A DNA stretch of 64,000 nt from Streptomyces muensis (GTDB lineage Bacteria; Actinomycetota; Actinomycetes; Streptomycetales; Streptomycetaceae). The DNA lies in the NCBI RefSeq assembly GCF_021474425.1, contig NZ_JAKEIP010000009.1, positions 42,811 to 106,810 of the forward strand, given 5' to 3'. The translations under genes were made by a program, and so were the position numbers. Each line of letters opens with the position of its first letter. The stretch's first letter is position 1. Below the pieces are notes generated by a model. That model saw only the letters and a list, made by a program, of their open reading frames with translations, was not told the DNA's origin and ran no database searches. Shown in pieces: positions 24,881 through 33,987 of this stretch.

Positions 24881-25821
24881 CCACCACCGACATCCCCGCG
24901 CCCGCCACCAGGAAACCGGGGGCCACCACCACCCCGAAGCGCCGCCCCAGGCGTGAGAGCCAGGGCCCCGCCTGGGTGTTCCTCTCCCCGTGGGTGCTCG
25001 GCGCGATCGTCCTGACGCTGTTGCCGATGGCCGTGTCGCTGTACCTGTCCTTCACCGACTACGACCTGTTCAACCCGCCGCGCTGGGTGGGCCTGCGCAA
25101 CTACGTCCAGATGTTCACGGAGGACCCGCGCTACTGGCGCTCGGTCGTGACCACCCTGACGTATGTCGTCATCGCCGTGCCCCTGCAACTGGCCCTCGCC
25201 CTGGCCGTCGCGCTCGCCCTGAAGTCCATGAAACGCGGCAAGGGCTTCTACCGGTCGGCCTTCTACGCCCCGTCCCTGCTGGGCGCGTCCATGTCCATCG
25301 CCCTCGTCTGGCGCGCCGTCTTCAACGACGGCGGCACCGTGGACAACCTGCTCGGCACCGGCGGCTGGGTCAACAAGCCCGGCTGGGCGCTGCTCGCCGT
25401 GGCGCTGCTGACGGTGTGGCAGTTCGGGGCGCCCATGGTCATCTTCCTCGCGGGACTCCAGCAGATCCCGGCCGAGTTGTACGAGGCGGCGGCCGTCGAC
25501 GGGGCCGGCAAGTGGCGGCAGTTCCTGTCCGTCACGGTGCCGATGCTGTCCCCGGTCCTCTTCTTCAACCTCGTGCTCCAGACCATCCAGGCCTTCCAGG
25601 TCTTCACGCCCGCCTTCGCGATCGGCGCCGGCAAGGGCGGCCCCGCCGACTCGACCCTCGTGTACACCCTCTACCTCTACGACCGCGGCTTCGTCGCCTC
25701 CCACATGGGCTACGCCTCCGCCATGGCCTGGGTCCTGCTGATCGTCATCGGCGTCGTCACGGCGGTGCTGTTCCGCACCTCGCGCTCCTGGGTCTTCTAC
25801 GCCTCCGAGGGGGACCGATGA
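24877..25821 (+). CDS. sugar ABC transporter permease, MalF-like
   Basis: 314 residues. Proline- and basic-rich cytoplasmic tail, then six membrane helices; EAA loop YEAAAVDGAGKWRQFLSVTV. ATGA overlaps both with the gene before and the gene after. Confidence 0.9.
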   Translation: MTTTDIPAPATRKPGATTTPKRRPRRESQGPAWVFLSPWVLGAIVLTLLPMAVSLYLSFTDYDLFNPPRWVGLRNYVQMFTEDPRYWRSVVTTLTYVVIAVPLQLALALAVALALKSMKRGKGFYRSAFYAPSLLGASMSIALVWRAVFNDGGTVDNLLGTGGWVNKPGWALLAVALLTVWQFGAPMVIFLAGLQQIPAELYEAAAVDGAGKWRQFLSVTVPMLSPVLFFNLVLQTIQAFQVFTPAFAIGAGKGGPADSTLVYTLYLYDRGFVASHMGYASAMAWVLLIVIGVVTAVLFRTSRSWVFYASEGDR

Positions 25822-26684
25822 CCACGACCACAACCCCGGTTGTCCGCAAGCCCGTCGCCTGGGGCCGGATCGCCCTGCACGTCGGCTGTCTGGCCGCGCT
25901 GCTGGTGATGCTGTACCCGCTGGCCTGGCTGCTGGCGACCTCGCTCAAGCCGGCCGACGAGGTCATCGCCAGTCTCGACCTGCTGCCCAGCCGGCTGGAG
26001 TGGTCGAACTACTCCACGGCCCTGGACGGCGTCAACGACGTGTCCATCTGGCGGCTGCTGAGCAACTCGCTGCTGATCGCGGGCGGCGCGGTCCTCGGCA
26101 ACGTGATCAGCTGCTCGCTCGCCGCCTACGCCTTCGCACGCCTGCGCTTCCGCTTCCGCGGACCGCTGTTCGCGTTCATGATCGCCACGATCATGCTGCC
26201 GCACCACGCCGTGCTGATCCCGCAGTACATCATCTTCAACCAGCTCGGCCTGGTGAACACCTACTGGCCGCTGATCCTGCCGAAGTTCCTCGCCACGGAG
26301 GCCTTCTTCGTCTTCCTCATCGTGCAGTTCATGCGCGGACTGCCGCGCGAGCTGGAGGAGGCGGCCCGTATCGACGGCTGCGGTCCCTTCCGCAGCTTCT
26401 TCAAGGTCGTCCTGCCGCTCACCCGTCCCGCGCTGATCACCACGGCGATCTTCACCTTCATCTGGACGTGGAACGACTTCTTCACCCAGCTCATCTATCT
26501 CTTCGACCCGGACAAGTTCACGCTGACGCTCGCCCTGCGCTCGTTCGTGGACGCCTCCAGTACCTCGGCGTTCGGCCCGATGTTCGCGCTGTCCGTGATC
26601 GCGCTGCTGCCGATCGTGCTGTTCTTCCTCGCCTTCCAGCGGCTGCTGGTGGAGGGCATGGCCAGCTCCGGGCTGAAGGGGTGA
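25818..26684 (+). CDS. sugar ABC transporter permease, MalG-like
   Basis: 288 residues from an ATG overlapping the previous TGA. Six helices, EAA loop LEEAARIDGCGPFRSFFKVV. Second half of the importer. No ATPase gene follows, so a shared MsiK-type ATPase elsewhere is expected. Confidence 0.9.
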   Translation: MTTTTTPVVRKPVAWGRIALHVGCLAALLVMLYPLAWLLATSLKPADEVIASLDLLPSRLEWSNYSTALDGVNDVSIWRLLSNSLLIAGGAVLGNVISCSLAAYAFARLRFRFRGPLFAFMIATIMLPHHAVLIPQYIIFNQLGLVNTYWPLILPKFLATEAFFVFLIVQFMRGLPRELEEAARIDGCGPFRSFFKVVLPLTRPALITTAIFTFIWTWNDFFTQLIYLFDPDKFTLTLALRSFVDASSTSAFGPMFALSVIALLPIVLFFLAFQRLLVEGMASSGLKG

Positions 26685-26689
26685 CCGGC

Positions 26690-27280
26690 ATGGGGACACA
26701 GGAGCCGGGCGAGGTCTTCGGGCCTCGGATGACCCTGTTCGCCGACGTGCTGAGCGTCGGTCTCGCCACCGCCGTGGCTTGCCTGCCCGTGGTGACCGTC
26801 CCGGCCGCGCTGTCGACGGCGTGCGCGGTGCTGCGGGGCGCGGGGGAGGGGCAACCGGCCACCGCGGGGCGGTACTTCGCGGTGCTACGGCGGCGGCTGC
26901 GGGCGGGTGACCTCGCGGCGGGCGCGGCCGCCGTCCTGGGGGCGCTGCTCTTCGCCGCTGATCTGGCGCTCGCCGGCGCCGGGCTGCCCGGGGCACCGGT
27001 GTTCGCGGTTGCGGCCGGTGCCATCGGTGCGGCCGCCCTGGTCGTGGGCCTCGGGGCCTGCGCCCGCCCCGAGTCGCTCACCGACTGGCGGACGGCGCTG
27101 CGGGAGTCCGCCCGGGACTCGGTCCGGGACCCGGGCGGCAGCGGACTGGTGCTGCTCGCGGTGGCGACCGCGGCCCTGTGCGCCTGGATGCTGGTGCCGC
27201 TCGCGTTCCTCGCCCCTGGGCCGTTGGCCTTGGCGCTGACCGCCGTTCATATCCGACGCAACGGCATGTCCAAGAGTTAA
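26690..27280 (+). CDS. DUF624 (YesL-like) membrane protein
   Basis: 196 residues with about four membrane helices. The first helix part, LFADVLSVGLATAVACLPVVTVPAAL, is the DUF624/YesL signature. In Firmicutes and Actinobacteria these proteins are coded beside CUT1 sugar importers, as here, but their action is unknown. ATG 26690 fits AAGGGG at 26675-26680; a GTG at 26681, overlapping the permease stop, is the alternative. Last gene of the operon. Confidence 0.75.
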   Translation: MGTQEPGEVFGPRMTLFADVLSVGLATAVACLPVVTVPAALSTACAVLRGAGEGQPATAGRYFAVLRRRLRAGDLAAGAAAVLGALLFAADLALAGAGLPGAPVFAVAAGAIGAAALVVGLGACARPESLTDWRTALRESARDSVRDPGGSGLVLLAVATAALCAWMLVPLAFLAPGPLALALTAVHIRRNGMSKS

Positions 27281-27385
27281 GGGCCCCTTTGGGACACCTG
27301 CGGTGTGAAGGATGGTTGGCGTGTCAATCATCTTGTCATGAACCTGCGACCCGAGGGACGGGTCGTAGTCTCATGGAGGTGTGGA

Positions 27386-27838
27386 ATGCACCGCAGACTC
27401 GCCACCGCACTGACCACCTCGACCCTGACCCTCGGCACGGTCCTCGGCGCCGCCCCGTCCGCCGGGGCCGCGCCCGCCGACAAGCCCCAGGTCCTCGCCA
27501 GTTGGACCCAGACCAGCGCGTCCAGCCACAACGCCTGGGTCGCGGCCCGAGCCAACCGATCCGCCTGGTCCGCCTACGGCTTCGACTGGTCCACGGACTA
27601 CTGCTCCTCCTCGCCCGACAACCCCTTCGGCTTCCCGTTCTCCACGTCCTGCGCCCGTCACGACTTCGGCTACCGCAACTACAAGGCGCTGGGCACCTTC
27701 AGCGCCAACAAGTCGCGCCTCGACAGCGCCTTCTACGAGGACCTCAAGCGTGTCTGCGCGGGCTACGGCGGTGCGACTAAGAGCGCCTGCAACAGCACCG
27801 CGTGGACCTACTACCAGGCCGTGAAGGCCTTCGGCTGA
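27386..27838 (+). CDS. secreted phospholipase A2
   Basis: 150 residues: a 28-residue signal peptide with a basic start and AGA cleavage region, then a 122-residue mature enzyme beginning APADKPQVLASW. This has the length and sequence pattern of the Streptomyces violaceoruber phospholipase A2. The catalytic pair is His92-Asp93 in CARHDFGYRNY (His64-Asp65 of the mature enzyme), with Ca-binding Asp in FDWSTD, and two disulfides are possible. Hydrolyses the sn-2 ester of extracellular phospholipids. ATG 27386 has GGAGGT at 27375-27380. Monocistronic, ended by the hairpin at 27853-27882. Confidence 0.93.
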   Translation: MHRRLATALTTSTLTLGTVLGAAPSAGAAPADKPQVLASWTQTSASSHNAWVAARANRSAWSAYGFDWSTDYCSSSPDNPFGFPFSTSCARHDFGYRNYKALGTFSANKSRLDSAFYEDLKRVCAGYGGATKSACNSTAWTYYQAVKAFG

Positions 27839-27852
27839 CACCGGCGACATGG

Positions 27853-27882
27853 CTGAGGGCGCCGCATGTGCGGCGCCCTCAG
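27853..27882. terminator. bidirectional terminator between phospholipase and copA
   Basis: Perfect 14-base arms, CTGAGGGCGCCGCA and its complement, around TG. It lies between two convergent genes. Confidence 0.8.
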
Positions 27883-27898
27883 TTCCCTGTGCGCGGAT

Positions 27899-30199
27899 TC
27901 AGTCCGCGGCCCGGAACGACCGCAGCCGCAGCGAGTTGCCTACGACGAACACCGACGAGAAGGCCATGGCCGCTCCGGCGATCATCGGGTTGAGCAGTCC
28001 GGCAGCGGCGAGCGGCAGGGCGGCGACGTTGTAGGCGAAGGCCCAGAACAGGTTCGACCGGATGGTGCCGAGCGTCCTGCGGGAGAGCCGGATGGCGTCG
28101 GCGGCGACGCGCAGGTCGCCCCGCACCAGGGTGAGGTCGCCGGCCTCGATCGCGGCGTCCGTGCCGGTGCCCATCGCAAGCCCCAGGTCGGCCTGGGCCA
28201 GTGCGGCCGCGTCGTTGACGCCGTCGCCGACCATCGCCACCGAACGGCCCTCACCCTGGAGCCGCTTGACGACGTCGGCCTTGTCCTGCGGCAGCACCTC
28301 CGCGATGACGTGCTCCGGCGCGATGCCGACCTCCCGGGCGACGGACTCGGCCACGGCCCGGTTGTCGCCGGTCAGCAGGATCGGGGTGAGACCGAGGTCG
28401 CGCAGCCGCCGGATCGCCTCCGGGCTGGTCTCCTTGACCGCGTCGGCCACCTCCAGCACCGCCCGCGCCTCACCGTCCCAGGCGACCGCGATGGCGGTAC
28501 GCCCCGCCGCCTCGGCCTCGGACTTGGCGTGCGCGAGGGAGGCCGGCAGCTCCATCGCCCTCCCCCACTCTCGGCTTCGCTCGAGCGGGGGGACCCCCAT
28601 CGCGAGGAGCTGCTCCCGGCCCACCAGCACCGCGTGGCCGTCGACCACGCCCTGCACGCCGAGGCCGGGCACGTTCGCGAAGTCCTCCGGCGTCGGCAGC
28701 GAACCGAGCTTCTCCAGTGCCCCCTCGGCCACGGCGCGGGCGATCGGGTGCTCGGAGGCGTGCTCCAACGCGCCCGCGAGCCGCAGGACTTCGCTCTCCT
28801 CGGCGTTGTCGCCGGTGTGCACGGCGAGCAGCGTCATCCGGCCGGTGGTCACCGTGCCCGTCTTGTCGAGGACGATCGTGTCGACCTTGCGCGTGGACTC
28901 CAGCACCTCAGGACCCTTGATCAGGATGCCGAGCTGCGCGCCCCGCCCGGTGCCGACCATCAACGCGGTCGGCGTGGCCAGACCCAGGGCGCACGGGCAG
29001 GCGATGATCAGTACGGCGACCGCGGCGGTGAAGGCGGCGGCCGGTCCGGCGCCGGTGCCGAACCAGAAGCCGAGGGTGCCCAGCGCGAGGGCGATCACGA
29101 TCGGTACGAAGACGGCGGAGATCCGGTCCGCGAGCCGCTGTGCCGCGGCCTTGCCGTTCTGCGCGTCCTCCACCAGCCTGGCCATCCGGGCGAGTTGGGT
29201 GTCCGCGCCCACCCGGGTGGCCTCGACGACGAGACGGCCGCCCGCGTTGAGCGTGGCACCGGTGACCGCGTCGCCCCGGGCGACCTCGACCGGCACGGAC
29301 TCGCCAGTGAGCATCGACGCGTCCACGGCCGACGAGCCCTCGACCACCGTGCCGTCGGTGGCGATCTTCTCGCCGGGCCGCACCAGGAAGCGGTCGCCGA
29401 CCTTCAACTCCGAGACCGGTATGGTCCGTTCACCGCCGTCCGCGCCCAGCACGGTGACGTCCTTGGCGCCCAGCTCCAGCAGCGCCTTCAGTGCCGCGCC
29501 GGCCTTGCGCTTGGAGCGGGCCTCGAAGTAGCGCCCGGCCAGGATGAAGGCGGTGACGCCGGCGGCGGCCTCCAGATAGATGTTCCCGGAGCCGTCACCG
29601 CGGGAGATGGTCAGTTCGAAGGGGTGCGTCATGCCGGGCTCGCCCGCCGTGCCGAAGAACAGCGCCCACAGCGACCACACGAACGCGGCGGATGTGCCGA
29701 CCGAGATCAGCGTGTCCATGGTGGCGGCGCCGTGCCGCAGATTGGTGAACGCGGCCTTGTGGAACGGCCAGGCGGCATACGTCACGACGGGCGCCGCCAG
29801 GGTGAGCGAGAGCCACTGCCAGTACTCGAACTGGAGGGCCGGGATCATGGCCATCGCGACGACGGGTACGGCCAGCGTGACGGCGGTGATCAACCGCTCC
29901 CGAAGGGTCCGCAGTTCGTCGTCCGCGTCGCTGCTCTCGGGCGTGTCCCGCGTGTCCCGCACGGGCGGCGCGGGCTCCTGCGCGGTGTACCCGGTCGCCT
30001 CCACGGTGGCGATCAGGTCCTGGACGGAGACCTCGTCGCCGTAGCTGACCTTCGCCTTCTCGGTGGCGTAGTTGACCGTGGCGGTCACGCCGTCCATGCG
30101 GTTCAGCTTCTTCTCGATGCGCGCCGCGCACGAGGCGCAGGTCATGCCGCCGATGGCGAGTTCTACCTCGGCCGTGGGGTGGGACGCGGTGGTGGTCAT
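27899..30199 (-). CDS. copA: copper-translocating P1B-type ATPase CopA, with a dispersed repeat inserted in frame
   Basis: 766 residues. Order: one heavy-metal-associated domain with GMTCASC (residues about 17-23), membrane helices, the CPC ion motif (Cys401 and Cys403 in [11 protein letters not shown]), phosphorylation Asp445 in DKTGT, the HP dipeptide in [11 protein letters not shown], and [10 protein letters not shown]. This is a Cu(I) exporter. Residues 534-547 ([14 protein letters not shown]) are not part of the family: they are the translation of a well-known Streptomyces repeat that sits in the nucleotide-binding domain. ATG 30199 has AGGAG on its strand; a GTG at 30202 is the alternative. 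CopZ is directly upstream and a CsoR-type operator lies beyond it. Confidence 0.92.
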   Translation of the reverse strand: MTTTASHPTAEVELAIGGMTCASCAARIEKKLNRMDGVTATVNYATEKAKVSYGDEVSVQDLIATVEATGYTAQEPAPPVRDTRDTPESSDADDELRTLRERLITAVTLAVPVVAMAMIPALQFEYWQWLSLTLAAPVVTYAAWPFHKAAFTNLRHGAATMDTLISVGTSAAFVWSLWALFFGTAGEPGMTHPFELTISRGDGSGNIYLEAAAGVTAFILAGRYFEARSKRKAGAALKALLELGAKDVTVLGADGGERTIPVSELKVGDRFLVRPGEKIATDGTVVEGSSAVDASMLTGESVPVEVARGDAVTGATLNAGGRLVVEATRVGADTQLARMARLVEDAQNGKAAAQRLADRISAVFVPIVIALALGTLGFWFGTGAGPAAAFTAAVAVLIIACPCALGLATPTALMVGTGRGAQLGILIKGPEVLESTRKVDTIVLDKTGTVTTGRMTLLAVHTGDNAEESEVLRLAGALEHASEHPIARAVAEGALEKLGSLPTPEDFANVPGLGVQGVVDGHAVLVGREQLLAMGVPPLERSREWGRAMELPASLAHAKSEAEAAGRTAIAVAWDGEARAVLEVADAVKETSPEAIRRLRDLGLTPILLTGDNRAVAESVAREVGIAPEHVIAEVLPQDKADVVKRLQGEGRSVAMVGDGVNDAAALAQADLGLAMGTGTDAAIEAGDLTLVRGDLRVAADAIRLSRRTLGTIRSNLFWAFAYNVAALPLAAAGLLNPMIAGAAMAFSSVFVVGNSLRLRSFRAAD
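28558..28600 (-). repeat. dispersed Streptomyces repeat inside copA
   Basis: On the minus strand it reads ATGGGGGTCCCCCCGCTCGA then GCGAAGCCGAGAGTGGGGGA. I know this element from many Streptomyces intergenic regions and genes. Here it is in frame and adds about 14 residues to CopA. Confidence 0.75.
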
Positions 30200-30267
30200 C
30201 ACTGCTCCTGGTACGGGTGCGGGCGGAGCCGGGTGCCGGGACGGCTCCGATGGGGTCGGGGTGCGGG

Positions 30268-30483
30268 TCAGGCGGCGCGGCCGGTCAGCTCGTAGCCGGC
30301 CTCGTCGACGACCTCCGCGATCACGGCGTCGTCCGGCTCGGCGGCGCTGGTGACGGTGACCTGGCCGGTCGCGAGGTCGACGCCGACCTCGGTGACGCCG
30401 TCCAGCTCGCCGATGACCTTGGTGAGGGTGGCCTTGCAGTGGCCGCAGCTCATTCCGGCGACGGCGTACGTGGTGGTGGACAT
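30268..30483 (-). CDS. copZ: CopZ-like copper chaperone
   Basis: 71 residues, a single heavy-metal-associated domain with the copper ligands in GMSCGHC (Cys13, Cys16) and a beta-alpha-beta-beta-alpha-beta pattern. Delivers Cu(I) to CopA, whose gene begins 68 bases downstream. AGGAGG precedes the ATG on the minus strand. Expression is probably under the CsoR-type operator at 30557-30571. Confidence 0.92.
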   Translation of the reverse strand: MSTTTYAVAGMSCGHCKATLTKVIGELDGVTEVGVDLATGQVTVTSAAEPDDAVIAEVVDEAGYELTGRAA

Positions 30484-30556
30484 GGTTCCTCCTGACGGGT
30501 GGGGCCGCGGTCGAAACAGGATACGGGGTAGGGGTACCCCCGCCGATGTCCATGCA

Positions 30557-30571
30557 TACCCCCGGGGGGTA
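30557..30571. promoter_or_regulatory. CsoR-type copper operator, copZ side
   Basis: TACCCCCGGGGGGTA: TACCCCC and GGGGGTA arms, the G/C-tract pseudo-palindrome bound by CsoR repressors. A further G/C tract, GGGGTACCCC (30531-30540), lies nearer copZ. Confidence 0.65.
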
Positions 30572-30594
30572 GCTAAGGCAAGCGCTGAGTCGGG

Positions 30595-30622
30595 TTGACT
30601 TGATACCCCCCAGGGGTATGGT
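30595..30622 (+). promoter_or_regulatory. copper-regulated promoter with CsoR-type operator
   Basis: TTGACT (30595-30600) and TATGGT (30617-30622) are 16 bases apart. Between and over them lies ATACCCC-CCA-GGGGTAT (30603-30619), a CsoR-type palindrome placed to block RNA polymerase. Drives the exported protein gene at 30673. Confidence 0.7.
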
Positions 30623-30672
30623 GAAGTGCAGTGAAGGAACGTATCGAGAGACCGACCCGCGAGGAGGCCGCC

Positions 30673-31605
30673 ATGCATGCCGGACTGAGGATCACCGCGT
30701 TCGCCGCCGCACTGGCCGCGACCTTCGGCACCGCCTACGGCGCGGGCGAGGCCGTCGGCCCCGTCGTCGAGGACCCCGCGCCCGCCCGCCACGAGAGCCA
30801 CAGCGAGGCGTCACCGGCACCGGAGGGAGGTGGCGGACACGGTGAGCACGGCGGGAACGAGACCGAACCGGCCGGCGGGCTGGAGATCTCCGAGGACGGC
30901 TACACCCTCGACCTGCGGACACCGAGCGTCACGGCGGGCCGGAGCACCGACCTGAGCTTCGTCATCCGCGACGACGACGGGCGCGCGGTCACCGCCTACC
31001 GGCGCGAGCACGACAAGGAGCTCCACCTCATCGTGGCCTCCCGCGACCTGGGCACCTACCGCCATCTGCATCCCACCCGCGCCGCCGACGGCACCTGGAG
31101 CATCCCCGTGGCCCTGCCCCGCGCGGGCGACTACCGCGTCTTCGCCGACTTCACACCGGAGAAGAAGGGCGCCGAGAACCTCACCCTCGGCGCCGACCTC
31201 GCCGCCTCAGGCACCTACGAGGCGCAGCGACTGCCCGCGCCGAACACCACCGCCGAGACCGACGGCTACGACGTCCGGCTCGACGGGGGCCTTCGCCCCG
31301 GCAAGGAGAGCGAGCTGAAGCTCGAGGTCTCGCGGGACGGAAAGCCGGTGACCGACCTCCAGCCCTATCTGGGCGCCTACGGCCACCTGGTGGCCCTGCG
31401 CTCCGGAGACCTCGCCTACCTCCACGTCCACCCGAACGGCGAACCCGGCGACGGCACGACCAGGCCCGGCCCGGAGATCTCCTTCACGGCGACCGCGCCG
31501 AGCAGCGGGGCGTACCGCCTCTTCCTCGACTTCAAGCACGAAGGGGAGGTGCACACGGCCGCGTTCACGGTCCGGGCGGGTACGGCGGCGGCCGCCACCG
31601 GTTGA
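30673..31605 (+). CDS. exported His-rich protein of the copper locus, function unknown
   Basis: 310 residues. N-terminal signal sequence (hydrophobic [17 protein letters not shown]), a low-complexity His/Glu/Gly linker (residues about 35-70), then two similar beta-rich modules carrying His pairs: [19 protein letters not shown] and [19 protein letters not shown] do not recognise a named family with certainty; the His pattern and the CsoR-type promoter suggest an extracytoplasmic copper binder. ATG 30673 has GAGGAG at 30661-30666; a GTG at 30631 is possible. Divergent from copZ-copA. Confidence 0.7.
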   Translation: MHAGLRITAFAAALAATFGTAYGAGEAVGPVVEDPAPARHESHSEASPAPEGGGGHGEHGGNETEPAGGLEISEDGYTLDLRTPSVTAGRSTDLSFVIRDDDGRAVTAYRREHDKELHLIVASRDLGTYRHLHPTRAADGTWSIPVALPRAGDYRVFADFTPEKKGAENLTLGADLAASGTYEAQRLPAPNTTAETDGYDVRLDGGLRPGKESELKLEVSRDGKPVTDLQPYLGAYGHLVALRSGDLAYLHVHPNGEPGDGTTRPGPEISFTATAPSSGAYRLFLDFKHEGEVHTAAFTVRAGTAAAATG

Positions 31606-31610
31606 CAGCC

Positions 31611-32015
31611 TCAGCGCACAGCACTCTGCTCCAGGCGGGCGCCCAGGGTGGCGGCGAAGTCCTCGGCGCGGGACAGCTGGACGCGCAGCTTCTCCACCTG
31701 TTCCGCGGCGGCCTGCTGGTAGGTGCGGACGCGCTCCAGCAGGGCCTCGCGCTCGCCGTCGTCGAGAGTGCCGTCACCGTCCAGGCGGTCGGTGGCGTCC
31801 AGCAGGTCGCGCATCTGCTCCAGGGTGAAGCCGAGCGGCTTCATCCGGCGGATCACCATCAGCCGGGCGACATCGGTCTCGGTGTAGAGGCGGAACCCGC
31901 CCTGGGACCGGGCGGAGGGGATGACCAGGCCGGTTTCCTCGTAGTGCCGGATGGTGCGCAGGGAGAGCTCCGTCCGCGCGGCGACCTCGCCGATCTGCAT
32001 GTGCCTGTCGTCCAC
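31611..32015 (-). CDS. MerR-family transcriptional regulator
   Basis: 134 residues. The winged helix HTH (IGEVAARTELSLRTIRHYEETGLV) and the second wing (FRLYTETDVARLMVIRRMKPLGF) are typical; a coiled-coil dimerisation helix follows. There is no Cys pair in the C-terminus, so it is not a CueR-like metal sensor. GTG 32015 is chosen because GGGGAG stands six bases before it; ATG 32000 is possible. Divergent from a SulP transporter, which it probably controls through the palindrome at 32077-32100. Confidence 0.85.
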   Translation of the reverse strand: MDDRHMQIGEVAARTELSLRTIRHYEETGLVIPSARSQGGFRLYTETDVARLMVIRRMKPLGFTLEQMRDLLDATDRLDGDGTLDDGEREALLERVRTYQQAAAEQVEKLRVQLSRAEDFAATLGARLEQSAVR

Positions 32016-32421
32016 GCCCGACTCCCCGGCCCTTCCCGTCGTGGCGGGCCGCGTCCCGTACGACCCCACCGACGATCTCTACCCTAACGTCAGGGTAGAG
32101 TTGCCGACGGTGAGGGCGGTCCGGCCGCCCCGCCACTGCCGTTCCGGGGCCGATGGCGCCCCCGGCGAAGACCCGATTCCCGCAGGAGAGAGCGTGCGCG
32201 AGCCCCGGACGCCGATCGCCGCCGCCTGCCCGCCGTGAGCCTTCGCCCCCGGATGTGAGCCGCCCGGCCGCCGACGCGCGCCGCCCCGTCTCATGTCCCC
32301 TTCCGACCTCCGGCTCGCCCCGCGGGCCGTCCGCGGGGTGCCGGCCCGGTCCTCGCGCGTCCTTCCCGCACATCCCTGCCCGCCCGTGGGGTGTGCCCGA
32401 GCACGACAGGTACGCATCTCC
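32016..32421. other. merR-sulP intergenic region
   Basis: About 406 bases. Contains the MerR-type palindrome (32077-32100) near the merR side. The remainder is very G+C rich; in-frame codons continue upstream of the transporter to ATG 32293 but show no homology that I recognise. Confidence 0.4.
32077..32100. promoter_or_regulatory. MerR-type palindromic operator
   Basis: CTCTACCCT-N6-AGGGTAGAG, perfect 9-base arms. TAGGGT (minus strand) and TAGAGT (plus strand) within it could act as -10 elements for the two divergent genes. Confidence 0.65.
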
Positions 32422-33936
32422 TTGGCTTCTCCGTCCTCTTCCGTGGCGACTCCCGCCGCGCGGCTGCCCGGCCTGCGCCCCGACTGGCTGCACAACCCGA
32501 AGGTCTGGCGCACCGAGATCCTGGCCGGCCTGGTCGTCGCCCTCGCGCTGATCCCGGAGGCGATCTCGTTCTCGATCATCGCCGGGGTCGACCCGGCGGT
32601 CGGCCTGTTCGCCTCGTTCACCATGGCCGTGGTCATCTCCGTCGTCGGTGGCCGACGGGCGATGATCTCCGCCGCCACCGGCGCGGTCGCACTCGTGATC
32701 GCCCCGCTCAACCGTGAGCACGGGTTCGGATACCTGGTCGCCGCGGTCATCCTGGCCGGTGTCATCCAGATCGCGCTCGGTGCGCTCGGGGTGGCCAAGC
32801 TGATGCGCTTCGTGTCGCGTTCGGTGATGGTCGGCTTCGTCAACGCCCTCGCGATCCTGATCTTCATGGCTCAGATCCCCGAGACCCACCATGTCCCCTG
32901 GCCCGTGTATCCGCTGATCGCGGCGGGTCTGGCCCTCATGATGTTCTTCCCGAAGGTCACCACGGTGATCCCGGCCCCACTGGTCGCCATCGTCATCCTC
33001 ACCGTGATCACGGTCGCCGCCGGGATCGCCGTGCCGACCGTCGGCGACAAGGGCGCCCTGCCGTCCTCCCTGCCGGTGCCCGGTCTGCCGGACGTGCCGT
33101 TCACCATCGACACCCTGACCACCGTCGCTCCCTACGCCTTCGCGATGGCACTGGTCGGCCTGATGGAGTCGCTGATGACCGCGAAGCTGGTCGACGACAT
33201 CACCGACACCCACTCCTCCAAGACCCGCGAGTCCGTCGGCCAGGGCATCGCCAACATCGTCACCGGCTTCTTCGGCGGCATGGGCGGCTGCGCCATGATC
33301 GGTCAGACGATGATCAACGTGAAGGTCTCCGGCGCCCGCACCCGCCTGTCCACGTTCCTCGCGGGCGCGTTCCTGATGGTGCTGTGCATCGTCTTCGGCC
33401 CGGTCGTGTCCGACATCCCGATGGCCGCCCTGGTCGCCGTGATGGTCATGGTGTCGTTCGCGACCTTCGACTGGCACTCCATCGCCCCGAAGACGCTGAA
33501 GCGGATGCCGGCCGGTGAGATCGCCGTCATGGTCATCACCGTGACCGTGGTGGTCGCCACCGACAACCTCGCCATCGGCGTCGTCGTCGGCTCGATCACC
33601 GCCATGGTCATCTTCGCCAGGCGCGTCGCCCACCTCGCCCATGTCACCGCCGTCACCGACCCCGACGGCGAGACGGTGGTCTACCGGGTCACCGGTGAGC
33701 TGTTCTTCGCCTCCTCCAACGATCTCGTCGGCCAGTTCGACTACGCGGGCGATCCGAAGAAGGTCGTCATCGACCTGTCCGCCGCCCACATCTGGGACGC
33801 CTCGTCCGTCGCCGCCCTGGACGCCGTCGAGACCAAGTACGCCCAGCGCGGCAAGACCGTCGAGATCACCGGCCTGAACGACCCCAGCGCCCACCTCCAC
33901 GGCAAGCTGACCGGCGAACTCGCAGGCAGCCACTGA
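32422..33936 (+). CDS. SulP-family anion transporter with STAS domain
   Basis: 504 residues from TTG 32422. A SulP core of about 10-12 helices (RTEILAGLVVALALIPEAISFSIIAGVDP, GGRRAMISAATGAVALV, SRSVMVGFVNALAILIF) is followed by a cytoplasmic STAS domain (ELFFASSNDLVGQF, KKVVIDLSAAHIWDASSVAALDAV). Moves sulfate, bicarbonate or another anion with Na+ or H+. The true start is uncertain: ATG 32293 gives 547 residues with an extra Arg/Pro-rich leader that does not look like a transporter, and GTG 32443 is the first codon that fits homologues well. Divergent from merR. Confidence 0.85.
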   Translation: MASPSSSVATPAARLPGLRPDWLHNPKVWRTEILAGLVVALALIPEAISFSIIAGVDPAVGLFASFTMAVVISVVGGRRAMISAATGAVALVIAPLNREHGFGYLVAAVILAGVIQIALGALGVAKLMRFVSRSVMVGFVNALAILIFMAQIPETHHVPWPVYPLIAAGLALMMFFPKVTTVIPAPLVAIVILTVITVAAGIAVPTVGDKGALPSSLPVPGLPDVPFTIDTLTTVAPYAFAMALVGLMESLMTAKLVDDITDTHSSKTRESVGQGIANIVTGFFGGMGGCAMIGQTMINVKVSGARTRLSTFLAGAFLMVLCIVFGPVVSDIPMAALVAVMVMVSFATFDWHSIAPKTLKRMPAGEIAVMVITVTVVVATDNLAIGVVVGSITAMVIFARRVAHLAHVTAVTDPDGETVVYRVTGELFFASSNDLVGQFDYAGDPKKVVIDLSAAHIWDASSVAALDAVETKYAQRGKTVEITGLNDPSAHLHGKLTGELAGSH

Positions 33937-33987
33937 GCTGCCGGCGGCGCGATGAACACGCGGGCGGGTCGGTCACGGCCACCCACC

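Noticed and set aside
30577..30588. GCAAGCGCTGAG as a second LacI operator
   Set aside because: Only half of it resembles the site at 20610; it lies in the copper control region with no sugar gene.
31611..32015. MerR regulator as copper sensor for the nearby copA locus
   Set aside because: No metal-binding Cys pair in the C-terminus and it is divergent from sulP, not the copper genes; the copper promoters have CsoR-type sites.
31774..33933. Minus-strand open frame of 719 codons over the SulP gene
   Set aside because: Composition is Asp/His/Gly-rich nonsense; the plus frame codes a clear SulP transporter.
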